The notes: generated by a model not told the origin, from the letters alone. A stretch of DNA of 35,457 nt from an uncultured Candidatus Saccharibacteria bacterium (GCA_949070545.1 CARTQV010000002.1:1-35457); one strand, 5' to 3'. Shown: positions 22,193-30,035, numbered from the stretch's first letter. Numbers and translations: made by a program.

Positions 22193-23341
22193 ATGCTGAA
22201 GAAATTGATAGTTGTTTACAATCCGCGGTCTTCGCATCATCAAGCTATTGAACGAGAAGTGCTGGCGCCAGTCCGGAAGTTGCAGGGTTGGCTGGTGGGA
22301 AAATATGAGGTTAAGTCGGAGAGTTTGGAGGAAAATGCGCGGGCGTTGGCGGAGTTGCTACATGATGGGGATTTGGTGATTACGGCGGGGGGTGACGGCA
22401 CAGCGACGATGGCGACGAATGGAATTATGTTGTCTAAAAAAGATGTTACGTTAGGAGTGCTAGGGTATGGTAATTTTGATGACATGGCGCGGATGCTGAA
22501 GACGAAGCGCCCGGTAGAATATGGGGGTGAATATGTAGGGGGGGTGAGTGAGATTATTGAGAAGTTTGAGGCGGGAAAGACGACGGAGATCTATCCGCTA
22601 GAGGCGAAAGTGGATGGGAAACACTGGCGGTATGCGCCGTGTTATTTGACGGTGGGTTTGCTCGCGGAGTCGACGGCGGTTTTTGATGAAGAAAAAGTGC
22701 GAACAAAGCTTAAAACTGGTAAAAAAGGGTTGGGATTTTCGGTTTGGCAATTGATGAAATGGTATTTTCGGCATCATGGGGAAGAGTTTTTGCCAGAAGG
22801 AGAGTTGATTCAGAAACGAGGAGGTGGCGAGGAGCGCCAGGAAGCGGTTCAGAAAGTTGTTCGAGAAGATAAGAAGGCTGTGGAAGGTGTTGAGAAAAAT
22901 GTGAAGAGAGGAGTAGTAGAAGAAACTGAAGCAAAGAAAAAGCGAGAGAAGGTGGCAGACAAACAAGAAATGGCAGAAAAGACGGCAGAGCAGAAAAAGG
23001 AGAGAGTTGAGAAGCGGGCAAAACGACGTGAAGAACAGACGGAACGGTGGCAGAAACGGTTTTTGGCCACGAAGAAGGGCGTACTCAAAGGAGTGAAGAG
23101 TGTTTGCAAAAAATGGAAAAAGTTGATGAGAAAAATGAAATCAGTCACGATAGAAATCAGTGGACGATCGAAGGCGCGGGTTTCGGATTTTAAAGTGCGG
23201 ACAGAGGTAAAAGTGGCAGAAACACGCCAGAAACGTCAGGAAAAACATGAACGAGAACTTGCGAATAAACCGGAGATAATTATTGATACAGAGTTGACTC
23301 GAGTCAAAAAGGAGAAAGAAGATGACGAAGATGAAGATTGA
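22193..23341 (+). CDS. Diacylglycerol kinase-like protein, N-terminal catalytic half with long charged tail
   Basis: 382 residues from ATG 22193 (GGAGAGAG upstream; an in-frame TTG at 22190 is less likely). Residues 1-190 match the DAGK/YegS/sphingosine-kinase catalytic domain: I-V-V-Y-N-P-R-S-S, then T-A-G-G-D-G-T-A-T-M-A-T-N-G. From about 205 to the stop the sequence is almost only K, E, R, A, V and Q, an extended charged helix. The second lobe that normally completes the enzyme is missing here and seems to be encoded by the next gene, which overlaps by 20 nt. Likely role: lipid phosphorylation at the membrane, acting with that partner (inference). Confidence 0.75.
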   Translation: MLKKLIVVYNPRSSHHQAIEREVLAPVRKLQGWLVGKYEVKSESLEENARALAELLHDGDLVITAGGDGTATMATNGIMLSKKDVTLGVLGYGNFDDMARMLKTKRPVEYGGEYVGGVSEIIEKFEAGKTTEIYPLEAKVDGKHWRYAPCYLTVGLLAESTAVFDEEKVRTKLKTGKKGLGFSVWQLMKWYFRHHGEEFLPEGELIQKRGGGEERQEAVQKVVREDKKAVEGVEKNVKRGVVEETEAKKKREKVADKQEMAEKTAEQKKERVEKRAKRREEQTERWQKRFLATKKGVLKGVKSVCKKWKKLMRKMKSVTIEISGRSKARVSDFKVRTEVKVAETRQKRQEKHERELANKPEIIIDTELTRVKKEKEDDEDED

Positions 23342-23657
23342 GCCGGGAGTGACAGATTACATTGCGGTGAACAGTCCGTCGGTGGCGCGGATGATGCGAG
23401 GCGGGAGGTGGTATCGACGAGAGAAGGAATTCCGGAGCGGTCTCGTACGACTGGGGAAGTTCGGGGGAGTGGTTGGGTTTATGATTCGGAGTGTCTTATG
23501 GCGGATCCCAGGGAAGAAAACGACGCGCGATGTAATAAAGTTCAAAAAGCCGAGTGCGGTGGAAATTCATGCTGAAGGTGAACGTGAGCGATTGGAGGAT
23601 GTGCGAAAAATTGAGGTCAGAAAAACGAAACAACCGCTGAAAGTGATTAAATTCTAG
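23322..23657 (+). CDS. Separate C-terminal lobe of the diacylglycerol kinase-like enzyme
   Basis: 111 residues. N-S-P-S-V-A-R-M-M-R-G-G at 17-28 resembles the N-T-P-x-x-G/A-G-G segment of the DAGK second lobe. The end (V-E-I-H-A-E-G-E-R-E-R, then K-I-E-V-R-K-T-K-Q-P-L-K-V-I) matches the family's closing D-G-E ... P-x-A-L-x-V-x strands. AAGGAG lies 8 nt before ATG 23322, inside the upstream gene, so translation starts independently rather than by simple frameshift. The acidic Asp of D-G-E appears as A-E-G-E. Its stop overlaps the convergent kinase gene by 4 nt (CTAG). Confidence 0.65.
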   Translation: MTKMKIEPGVTDYIAVNSPSVARMMRGGRWYRREKEFRSGLVRLGKFGGVVGFMIRSVLWRIPGKKTTRDVIKFKKPSAVEIHAEGERERLEDVRKIEVRKTKQPLKVIKF

Positions 23658-24229
23658 AAATCGATTTCGCGGAGGATGGCTTGGAGACGAGATTGGAGCT
23701 CGTCGACGTTGCTGTCGTTGATGATGAAGTAATCGGCCATAGCGATTGGACCGCCTTTTTCCATGTTTTCGATTTCGCTATAGTCGCGGTCACGGATTGC
23801 GTTCGAGTCGAAGGGTCGATTAGGGCGCTTTGCGACACGAGCATAGCGGAGTTTTTTCGGGGTAACGATGGCGACAAGGGTGAGTGCGCCAGGGAATGCA
23901 TGCAGAAACTCGCGATATTCGGTCCAAGAATAGAGGCCGTCGAGGACGATGCGTTTTTGACCGGCAGCGATAAGATCTTTGGTCTCGGCGATAGCTTGTT
24001 TCGCGACCCAATCTTTACCTTCGGTTTCGCGAATCATCTCGCGGAATGCTTTTTCACTTTTTCCGTCAGGAGTGCGTTCGATGTCGCGTTTTGCCATTTC
24101 GCGGTAAATCATGTTCCCGAAATGAACTTTGGGGAAGCCGTGGTCTGCTAGATAGTTCACGGCGATGGATTTTCCACTGCCGCTCATGCCGACAATGGCG
24201 AGTATTTTGAGGTCTTTTTGTTCTTTCAT
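23654..24229 (-). CDS. P-loop nucleotide kinase (dephospho-CoA kinase/UPF0200-like)
   Basis: 191 residues. Walker A is G-M-S-G-S-G-K-S at 14-21. A substrate region V-H-F-G-N-M-I-Y-R-E-M follows, then a lid with R-P-N-R-P-F-D-S-N-A-I-R-D-R-D, and a closing A-D-Y-F-I-I-N-D-S-N-V-D-E-L that is typical of the CoaE/adenylate-kinase-like superfamily (I-x-N-x-G/D-x-x-x-x-L). The substrate is not certain: CoA biosynthesis is often incomplete in CPR, so a nucleotide substrate is equally possible. Leaderless: the -10 ends 7 nt before the ATG. Confidence 0.8.
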   Translation of the reverse strand: MKEQKDLKILAIVGMSGSGKSIAVNYLADHGFPKVHFGNMIYREMAKRDIERTPDGKSEKAFREMIRETEGKDWVAKQAIAETKDLIAAGQKRIVLDGLYSWTEYREFLHAFPGALTLVAIVTPKKLRYARVAKRPNRPFDSNAIRDRDYSEIENMEKGGPIAMADYFIINDSNVDELQSRLQAILREIDF

Positions 24230-24236
24230 GATATAT

Positions 24237-24242
24237 ATTATA
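24237..24242 (-). promoter_or_regulatory. -10 of leaderless kinase gene
   Basis: TGCTATAAT on the minus strand, with the -10 ending 7 nt before the ATG at 24229. Confidence 0.7.
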
Positions 24243-24260
24243 GCATTTCTTTCGGCTCAA

Positions 24261-24311
24261 GATTAGTTTATGCTCGGCCGTAGCCTCCGCACACCCTAAG
24301 AAAGACTAATC
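24261..24311. repeat. Inverted-repeat element E2 with 30-bp shared core
   Basis: Short arms GATTAGT (24261-24267) and ACTAATC (24305-24311) flank the exact 30-bp core at 24268-24297 shared with E1 (13710-13739). The right arms of both elements read CCCT..AAG..ACTAA. E2 looks like E1 with the left inner arm and small hairpin deleted. It is 42 bp from relic cassette C6. Confidence 0.8.
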
Positions 24312-24352
24312 CTAAACCAAAGGTCCCTTCTTCTCGAAAGATAAGAGTTAGA

Positions 24353-24490
24353 CTTTGTGCGCAGCGGATATATCATTTTACGACATGCCACATCATTCGG
24401 AGTTGCTGGATGGGAAGTAGTCTATGATGAAGCCAATAGGGCCTGGTTTTTACTGGTGGACTGCCGTCATCGCCTCTTCGTAAGCGTTTA
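24353..24490 (+). pseudogene. Decayed FISUMP tip cassette C6 (no 3' box)
   Basis: The perfect 5' box CTTTGTGCGCAGCGG is at 24353-24367, giving F-V-R-S-G-Y-I. The expected core appears in another frame as G-F-Y-W-W-T-A-V-I-A-S-S-stop (about 24433-24468), so at least one frameshift separates them. No L-R-C-L-A-S or 43-bp 3' box follows; a terminator-like hairpin at 24519-24560 occupies that place. The end of the relic is approximate. Element E2 lies just upstream. Confidence 0.7.
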
Positions 24491-24518
24491 TAAGCAGAGC
24501 GGACCTTTTATCAAACAG

Positions 24519-24560
24519 CCCTGGTCAAAACTCTTTGGAGTGGAGACTAGGGTCTTTTTT
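24519..24560 (+). terminator. Terminator upstream of polA
   Basis: CCCTGGTC (24519-24526) pairs with GACTAGGG (24545-24552) through one G-U; the loop has its own ACTC-tttg-GAGT hairpin. A TCTTTTTT tract follows. It insulates polA from the relic cassette. Confidence 0.65.
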
Positions 24561-24564
24561 GTGC

Positions 24565-24570
24565 TATACT
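24565..24570 (+). promoter_or_regulatory. -10 of leaderless polA
   Basis: GTGCTATACT, with the -10 ending 6 nt before the polA ATG. Confidence 0.7.
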
Positions 24571-24576
24571 AAAGGA

Positions 24577-27051
24577 ATGAAACGGCTAGTGATAATTGAT
24601 GGAAAGTCAGTGTTCTACCGGGGATATTATGCGATGGGGGCGCTTTCGACGAGCGATGGTTTGCCAACGGGTGGGATTTATGGTTTTGCGGCGATTGCGA
24701 TGGAGATTGTGCGGAATTTGGAGCCGACGAAGGTGGTTGTGGCTTGGGACTCAAAGAGCTCGGTTGCGAGGCGGAAAGCGATCTATCAGGACTATAAAGC
24801 CGGGCGGGTGAAACCGGGCGATGACTTTTATGCGCAAATTCCATATCTTAAGGAGCTGGTTTTGGCTCTGGGGTGGAGCTTTGTCGAATGTGATGAATAC
24901 GAGGCAGATGATATTATCGGGACGCTGGCGCTGCAGGCGGACGAGGAGGGGGGCTGGGAGACGTTTATTGTTTCTTCAGATCTTGATATGCTACAGATTG
25001 TGGATGAAAACACGCATATGTATCGGATTTTGAAGGGCTTCTCGAAGCTTGAAGAGTTGGATGTATCGGCGGTAGAAGCGAAATATGGGATTAAAAAGAG
25101 GCAATTTTTGGATTTGAAAGCGCTAAAGGGTGATGCTTCAGATAATATTCCGGGGGTGCCAGGAATTGGCGAAAAAACGGCGGCAAAGCTTTTAGGAGAA
25201 TATGGCAGTTTGGAGGGGATTTATGAAGCTTTGGAGGCGGGGAAGATTACAGGGAAAACAGCGGAGAAGCTAGAGGTAGGAAAGAAAAGTGCGTTTATGT
25301 CGCAAAAATTGGGGAAGATTATGACGGATGCGCCGGTTGAATTGGAGGATTTGCCGGATTTAGAGGTGGATCAGGGGCGGATTCAGGAGGCGCTGGATAA
25401 GTTGGAATTTCGGACTTTGAAGCGGAAGTTTTTGGTAGAGGCGAGACGCACAGCGAAAAAGGCTGCTAGGACGACGCAGGAGGGCCTAGAAGGCATGGGT
25501 ATAGTCGAGACGCAGTCCGAGCAAGGTGAAGCCCAAAGTAGCCCGAAACGGGCAAGAAAAGCCCCAAATACGGGACTTTTGGTGGGGGACCTCAGCCAAC
25601 AGACCTTGGAAATTGCGCAAGAAAGTGATGATGGCGCGCTGATTTCTTGGGATGTGAAGAATTTGATGCATAAGAATGAGAAGACGGCAGATGACGTGCT
25701 ATCAGGACAGAAGTTCTGGGACTTGGGGCAGGGGAGATTTTTGCTTAATCCCCTGAAACGAGGGTCGGAACAGGGAGATGAGAGGGCTGAATACGCGGTG
25801 CAAAAACAGGAGTTTGGGAGGCGACCTGAGCTGTATAAAATATTTGTTCAGTTCGATTTGCCTTTGGTGCCAGTGCTTTACAAGATGGAAAAATATGGAA
25901 TGTTGATCGACCGGGAGTATTTTGCGAAGCTGAAGGCAGAGTTTGAGGCGGAGGTTAGGGGGCTAGAGGAGGAGATTTGGGCGCTTGCGGGGCGACAGTT
26001 TAATATTAATTCACCGGTGCAACTTGCGGAGGTGCTGTTTGTAGATTTAAGGTTGCCGACGAAGGGAATCAAGAAGACGGCGAGAGGGTATTCGACGGGG
26101 GCGAAGGAGCTGGATAAGCTAGAGAGCCAACATGAGATTATTGGGGTGGTGAAAGAATATCGGGAAGCGAATAAGTTGCTTTCGACTTATATCGCGCCGT
26201 TACCGGAGCTGGCGGATAGTGTGGGGCGGATTCATACGACTTTCAATCAGAACGTGACCGCGACGGGGAGGTTATCTTCAACGAATCCGAATCTGCAGAA
26301 CATCCCAGTTAGAACAGAGGTAGGGAAGCAGATTCGGACGGGGTTTGTGGCACCGGAAGGGCGAATGTTGGTGAGTGCAGACTATTCGCAGTTTGAGCTG
26401 AGGCTTGCGGCAGTACTGGCAGGAGATGAAGCCTTGGTGAAAGATTTCAATGATGATTTGGATATTCATACAAAAACAGCGGCGGAAGCGTTCGGAGTAC
26501 CGATGGGGGAAGTGACGAAAGAACAGAGACGAGCAGCGAAGGTGATTAATTTTGGGGTGCTTTATGGGATGAGTGTGCGGGGCTTGGCGCAGGCGGCAAA
26601 AATGTCATTTGCGGACGCGAAAGAGTTTATTGAGCGATATTTTGAGGTGCGAAAACCAATTAAAGAATATCTGGAGCGGATTTTGGACCAGGCAAGAGAA
26701 AAAGAGTATGTCGAGACATTGTTTGGGCGGAGGAGACCGACACCAGATGTGAAATCAAGTAATTTTATTGTGCGAAGCGCGGCAGAACGAGCAGCGCAGA
26801 ATATGCCAATCCAAGGGACTGAGGCAGATTTGATGAAACGGGCGATGATTCGGGTTGACAAGGTGTTGGGAGATGTGGCGAATGCGGAGCTCGTGATGCA
26901 GGTGCATGATTCGTTGATTGTCGAATGTGATGAAAAAGACGCGGGGAAAGTGGCGGAGATTTTGAAACAAGAAATGGAAAATGTGGCGCCGGAGCTAGAG
27001 GTGAAGTTGGCGGTGGAGGTGACAACTGGAAAGAACTGGGGCAGTCTTTAA
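24577..27051 (+). CDS. polA: DNA polymerase I
   Basis: 824 residues from ATG 24577 (M-K-R-L-V-I-I-D-G-K). The N-terminal 5'-3' exonuclease/FEN domain has D-G-K-S-V-F-Y-R, Y-E-A-D-D-I-I-G-T and G-D-A-S-D-N-I-P-G-V-P-G-I-G. A shortened middle region (about 300-430) replaces the proofreading domain and shows none of its acidic residues. The polymerase domain has motif A S-A-D-Y-S-Q-F-E-L-R, the O-helix K-V-I-N-F-G-V-L-Y-G-M-S and motif C Q-V-H-D-S-L-I-V-E. Role: primer removal and gap filling. Its stop overlaps the convergent GDPD gene's stop by 4 nt (TTAA). A frame from 24535 would start upstream of the promoter. Confidence 0.97.
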   Translation: MKRLVIIDGKSVFYRGYYAMGALSTSDGLPTGGIYGFAAIAMEIVRNLEPTKVVVAWDSKSSVARRKAIYQDYKAGRVKPGDDFYAQIPYLKELVLALGWSFVECDEYEADDIIGTLALQADEEGGWETFIVSSDLDMLQIVDENTHMYRILKGFSKLEELDVSAVEAKYGIKKRQFLDLKALKGDASDNIPGVPGIGEKTAAKLLGEYGSLEGIYEALEAGKITGKTAEKLEVGKKSAFMSQKLGKIMTDAPVELEDLPDLEVDQGRIQEALDKLEFRTLKRKFLVEARRTAKKAARTTQEGLEGMGIVETQSEQGEAQSSPKRARKAPNTGLLVGDLSQQTLEIAQESDDGALISWDVKNLMHKNEKTADDVLSGQKFWDLGQGRFLLNPLKRGSEQGDERAEYAVQKQEFGRRPELYKIFVQFDLPLVPVLYKMEKYGMLIDREYFAKLKAEFEAEVRGLEEEIWALAGRQFNINSPVQLAEVLFVDLRLPTKGIKKTARGYSTGAKELDKLESQHEIIGVVKEYREANKLLSTYIAPLPELADSVGRIHTTFNQNVTATGRLSSTNPNLQNIPVRTEVGKQIRTGFVAPEGRMLVSADYSQFELRLAAVLAGDEALVKDFNDDLDIHTKTAAEAFGVPMGEVTKEQRRAAKVINFGVLYGMSVRGLAQAAKMSFADAKEFIERYFEVRKPIKEYLERILDQAREKEYVETLFGRRRPTPDVKSSNFIVRSAAERAAQNMPIQGTEADLMKRAMIRVDKVLGDVANAELVMQVHDSLIVECDEKDAGKVAEILKQEMENVAPELEVKLAVEVTTGKNWGSL

Positions 27052-27974
27052 GGGATGAGGAAGTCGGTGTAGAAGAAGTCGGCACCGAGAGAGCGGAGCT
27101 CGTTTATGGCGTTCAAGTTGTTGTCGGTGTGAGTGGCGATTTTGAGGCCAGCGGAATGCCAGAGGCTGGTAAGTTCCTTTGTGACGATAGGGCTGTGTAT
27201 GGTGATGAACTTTACTCCAGATTCATTAGCAAAAGTGAGGACGTTGTCTGGCGTCCAGCTGGGGTTAGCATATAGGGTGTAGATGACGGACTTCCAGGGG
27301 TAGATGTCCATAATATAACCGAGCATTTCTGGATTGTAGATTTGAGGAATGAAACGGTCGAGGAGACTTTCGTCGACTTTTTGGGCGGTTTTAACAAACT
27401 CGGAAAATTGGAGATCAACATGCTCTTTATCGGAATATTTTGTGTCGGTTACGATATAAATATCGGGGTGAGACTTCATGATTTGGAGTAAATCCTCGAT
27501 ATCGAGGGTATGATATTTATCATACCAGAGGGAAGACATAAAATTATCATAGGTGAAAGCGGTTGGGTTAACATTGTCGGTCGGTTTGCTACCGTCTTTG
27601 ACAGTGGCAACTTTTCTCCAGTGGTCGGCGTCGTGAGCAAGGACGGTGCGGTTGTCGTCGGTGACGCTGAAATCAACTTCGAAAATACGATGTCCGAGTT
27701 GGTAGTTCAAGAGGAAAGCTTCGTAGGAGTTAGTATAGGTGTCGCCGTTGATACCACCGAAAGCGTGAGCAATGTACGGAGATTTTTCAACCCAGTTGTA
27801 GTCGAAATCGTATGGAAGACCAGTGTTTGTTGTGTTAGCTTCGGGAGTTTTTCGGGAATCAGAGTTAGAATAATTATGGAATAAGTAAAATCCGCCGACT
27901 AAGAGCCCGGTGAGGACAATAATGATGCTGATAGTGCTCATGATTTTGAAGTTTTTAGATTTTGTGGATACCAT
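27048..27974 (-). CDS. Membrane-anchored glycerophosphodiester phosphodiesterase (GDPD) family protein
   Basis: 308 residues. One N-terminal membrane helix (about 13-33), then a Ser/Asn/Thr linker, then a TIM-barrel GDPD domain outside the membrane. Catalytic-type residues: A-H-A-F-G-G (usual H-R-G), N-S-Y-E-A-F, F-E-V-D-F-S-V-T-D-D (E and D metal ligands) and V-L-A-H-D (second His). G-A-D-F-F-Y-T-D at the end fits the closing strand. The family hydrolyses glycerophosphodiesters, including teichoic acid or lipid head groups. The Arg of H-R-G is replaced, so specificity may differ. Leaderless: the -10 ends 6 nt before the ATG, back-to-back with mutM. Confidence 0.85.
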   Translation of the reverse strand: MVSTKSKNFKIMSTISIIIVLTGLLVGGFYLFHNYSNSDSRKTPEANTTNTGLPYDFDYNWVEKSPYIAHAFGGINGDTYTNSYEAFLLNYQLGHRIFEVDFSVTDDNRTVLAHDADHWRKVATVKDGSKPTDNVNPTAFTYDNFMSSLWYDKYHTLDIEDLLQIMKSHPDIYIVTDTKYSDKEHVDLQFSEFVKTAQKVDESLLDRFIPQIYNPEMLGYIMDIYPWKSVIYTLYANPSWTPDNVLTFANESGVKFITIHSPIVTKELTSLWHSAGLKIATHTDNNLNAINELRSLGADFFYTDFLIP

Positions 27975-27980
27975 GTGGTC

Positions 27981-27986
27981 ATTATA
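27981..27986 (-). promoter_or_regulatory. -10 of leaderless GDPD gene
   Basis: TATAAT on the minus strand, 6 nt before the ATG at 27974. The mutM -10 lies 19 bp away in the opposite direction. Confidence 0.7.
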
Positions 27987-28005
27987 ACATGGATGATGAG
28001 TGTGC

Positions 28006-28011
28006 TATAAT
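28006..28011 (+). promoter_or_regulatory. Extended -10 of mutM
   Basis: TGTGCTATAAT, with the -10 ending 10 nt before ATG 28022. Confidence 0.7.
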
Positions 28012-28021
28012 GGTAGGTATT

Positions 28022-28894
28022 ATGCCAGAGTTGCCAGAGGTAGAGACCGTGCGGAGGGGGCTGAAGCCCTTTATTTTGAACAAAAAAATTGTTCAGGTGA
28101 AACCAGAGCTAGGAAAATGTTTCCAAGGGGATGTGAAAGATATTGAAGGTGCGACAGTAACAGAGATACGGCGCTATGGGAAAGCCTTGGTGATTGATTT
28201 GGATAATGGGAAGTCGATGCTGATACATTTGCGTATGACAGGCCAACTGATATGGAGGGGTGAGGAGGAGTTTGCGGCGGGACATCCGAGTAAAAACTTT
28301 ACTGACGCATTGCCAAACAAACAAACGCGTGTGGAATTTGTGTTTCAGGACGGAAAATTGTTCTTTAATGATCAAAGAAAATTTGGGTTTGTGAAAATTT
28401 TGGCGACGGGAGAAGTTGAGGATGATAAATTTATTACTAGTCTCGCGAAGGAGCCTTGGGCGATGACAACAGGGGAGCTGTATAAAAAATGTCAGCAACA
28501 TGGGCGTTCGCCAATTAAGGCCGTCCTGTTGGATCAAAAAATAATTGCTGGGCTAGGAAATATTTATGCGGATGAATCGCTTTTTTATGCAAAAGTACAT
28601 CCAGCTGTGAAAGCGGGCGATTTGGCTGAAAATCAAGTGGCGGAGATTTTGGAGGGAGCGCGAAAGGTGATGCAAGCGGCGATTGACTCGGGAGGATCGA
28701 CGATGGCGACTTATATACGACCAGATGGGACGACGGGAGACTATCTGGAGAAGTTTGCACAAGTGTTTCGGCGAGAAGGACAGAAATGTAACAGATGTGG
28801 AACAGTGATCGAGAAGACGAGATGTGCGGGGAGGGGAACACACTACTGCCCAACGTGTCAAAAGGTGCCCGTAGAGGGGGCTGAGAGGGCCTAA
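28022..28894 (+). CDS. mutM: Formamidopyrimidine-DNA glycosylase
   Basis: 290 residues. It removes 8-oxoguanine and cleaves the AP site. After Met removal P2-E3 form the catalytic N-terminus (P-E-L-P-E-V-E-T-V). The conserved Lys sits in R-R-Y-G-K-A-L, the helix-two-turn-helix has G-L-G-N-I-Y-A-D-E, and the C-terminal zinc finger is C-N-R-C ... C-P-T-C-Q. The start 28022 is fixed by the essential P-E-L-P; an upstream in-frame extension to 27962 is excluded. Confidence 0.97.
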   Translation: MPELPEVETVRRGLKPFILNKKIVQVKPELGKCFQGDVKDIEGATVTEIRRYGKALVIDLDNGKSMLIHLRMTGQLIWRGEEEFAAGHPSKNFTDALPNKQTRVEFVFQDGKLFFNDQRKFGFVKILATGEVEDDKFITSLAKEPWAMTTGELYKKCQQHGRSPIKAVLLDQKIIAGLGNIYADESLFYAKVHPAVKAGDLAENQVAEILEGARKVMQAAIDSGGSTMATYIRPDGTTGDYLEKFAQVFRREGQKCNRCGTVIEKTRCAGRGTHYCPTCQKVPVEGAERA

Positions 28895-28900
28895 GAGGTT

Positions 28901-29515
28901 ATGTTAAGGGTTTTTTCGGGGGAAGACAGAGTGGCGACAGAGAAGGCTGTGAGAGGGATTCTGGGCGCGGATTATGAGGTATTTGAGGGGGAGAATTTGG
29001 CTCCTGGTGATTTGCCGAGTATTTTTCGGGGGACATCACTGTTTGGGGCTGATAAGCGGAAGATTTTGCTAAAAAATCTGAGTGAAAATGTGGCGGTTTG
29101 GGGAGAATTGCCGAAATATATCCAGACCGAACATGAGGTAGTGATCTGGGAAGGGAAGGTTGATAAACGCTCGGTAGTATATAAGGAACTGAAAAAGTCG
29201 GGGGTGGAAATGCGAGATTTCCCTATGAAACAATCGCCAGAGGCGAGACAGGTGTTCCAGATTTTTGATGTGGCGATGAAAGATGGGGAAAAAGCGGTGA
29301 AAATGGTGGAGAAGATCGAGGTAACGCAAGATCCATATATGTTTTTTGGGCTTTTGGTGACGCAGGCGCTTAGGGCTTTCGAGGGGCGACAGGGGAAGAG
29401 GGAGCGAGTGATTCTGAAAGAGCTTGCAAAAACGGATTTGGAGATGAAAACGACTTCAGTAGAACCGTGGCTCTTGCTGAAGTCGTTGCTGTGTAGGGTG
29501 TCTAGTTTGGGTTGA
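28901..29515 (+). CDS. holA: DNA polymerase III delta subunit-like protein (short)
   Basis: 204 residues against about 330-340 for typical HolA. The clamp-loader delta domain I is recognisable: F-S-G-E-D ... F-E-G-E-N-L-A-P-G-D-L ... S-L-F-G-A-D-K-R-K-I-L-L-K-N-L, then E-G-K-V-D-K-R-S-V-V-Y-K-E-L-K-K. The rest is helical and short, so part of the AAA lid or collar domain is missing or strongly reduced. Likely part of the clamp loader. It begins 6 nt after the mutM stop, so the two are co-transcribed. It ends 3 nt from the convergent rpsT stop. Confidence 0.75.
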   Translation: MLRVFSGEDRVATEKAVRGILGADYEVFEGENLAPGDLPSIFRGTSLFGADKRKILLKNLSENVAVWGELPKYIQTEHEVVIWEGKVDKRSVVYKELKKSGVEMRDFPMKQSPEARQVFQIFDVAMKDGEKAVKMVEKIEVTQDPYMFFGLLVTQALRAFEGRQGKRERVILKELAKTDLEMKTTSVEPWLLLKSLLCRVSSLG

Positions 29516-29518
29516 TAA

Positions 29519-29995
29519 CTAGGCTTCGAGTTCTTTTTCAATGGTTTTTGCGGCTTTTTCGACCTTTTTGGCGGTCTTTACAGCCGTTTTCTTCGCTTCA
29601 GTTTCAACTTTTTTCGCAACTTTTTTGATGTCAGTTTCGACTTCCTTGGCTACTTTCTCAGCTTTTTTAGCGGTAGTTTTAGCCTTTTTTTCAACGGTTT
29701 TGGCGGCTTTTTTCACTTCAGATTCGGTCTTTTTTACGCCTTTCTCGAATTTCAGACCGTTGGCTTTGGCGATTTTTACCAAGGCGGCTTTGCGACGGGA
29801 GGCGGTATTTTTCTTCAGGAGACCTTTTTTCACGGCTTTGTCATATTCGGACTGGGCCTTGGCGAGGTTCGTCATGGTCGGGTTTGCCTTGAAGGTTTTG
29901 AAGGCGGTTTTGATGGTTTTTTTGATTTGTTGGTTGTTCTTGGTTCGCTTTTCAGCTTGGCGAGCAGCTTTTTTCGCAGATTTGATAATCGGCAT
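29519..29995 (-). CDS. rpsT: Ribosomal protein S20 with long Lys/Ala-rich C-terminal extension
   Basis: 158 residues against about 87 for typical S20. Residues 1-85 are the S20 core (M-P-I-I-K-S-A-K-K-A, N-T-A-S-R-R-K-A-A-L-V-K). Residues 86-158 are a low-complexity K/A/E/T/V helix with repeated A-K-K-V-E and K-T-A-K-K units, like histone H1 tails. S20 binds 16S rRNA in the small subunit; the tail might contact rRNA or DNA (inference). Unlike most genes here it has a -35/-10 promoter and a leader of about 35-40 nt with AAGGA, which could allow autoregulation. Confidence 0.93.
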   Translation of the reverse strand: MPIIKSAKKAARQAEKRTKNNQQIKKTIKTAFKTFKANPTMTNLAKAQSEYDKAVKKGLLKKNTASRRKAALVKIAKANGLKFEKGVKKTESEVKKAAKTVEKKAKTTAKKAEKVAKEVETDIKKVAKKVETEAKKTAVKTAKKVEKAAKTIEKELEA

Positions 29996-30035
29996 CTAGT
30001 CTATTCCTTACGGTTAATATTAGTAACTTTAGACG

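Noticed and set aside
24535..24576. Earlier start for polA
   Set aside because: It would begin inside the terminator and upstream of the -10; ATG 24577 gives the usual N-terminus.
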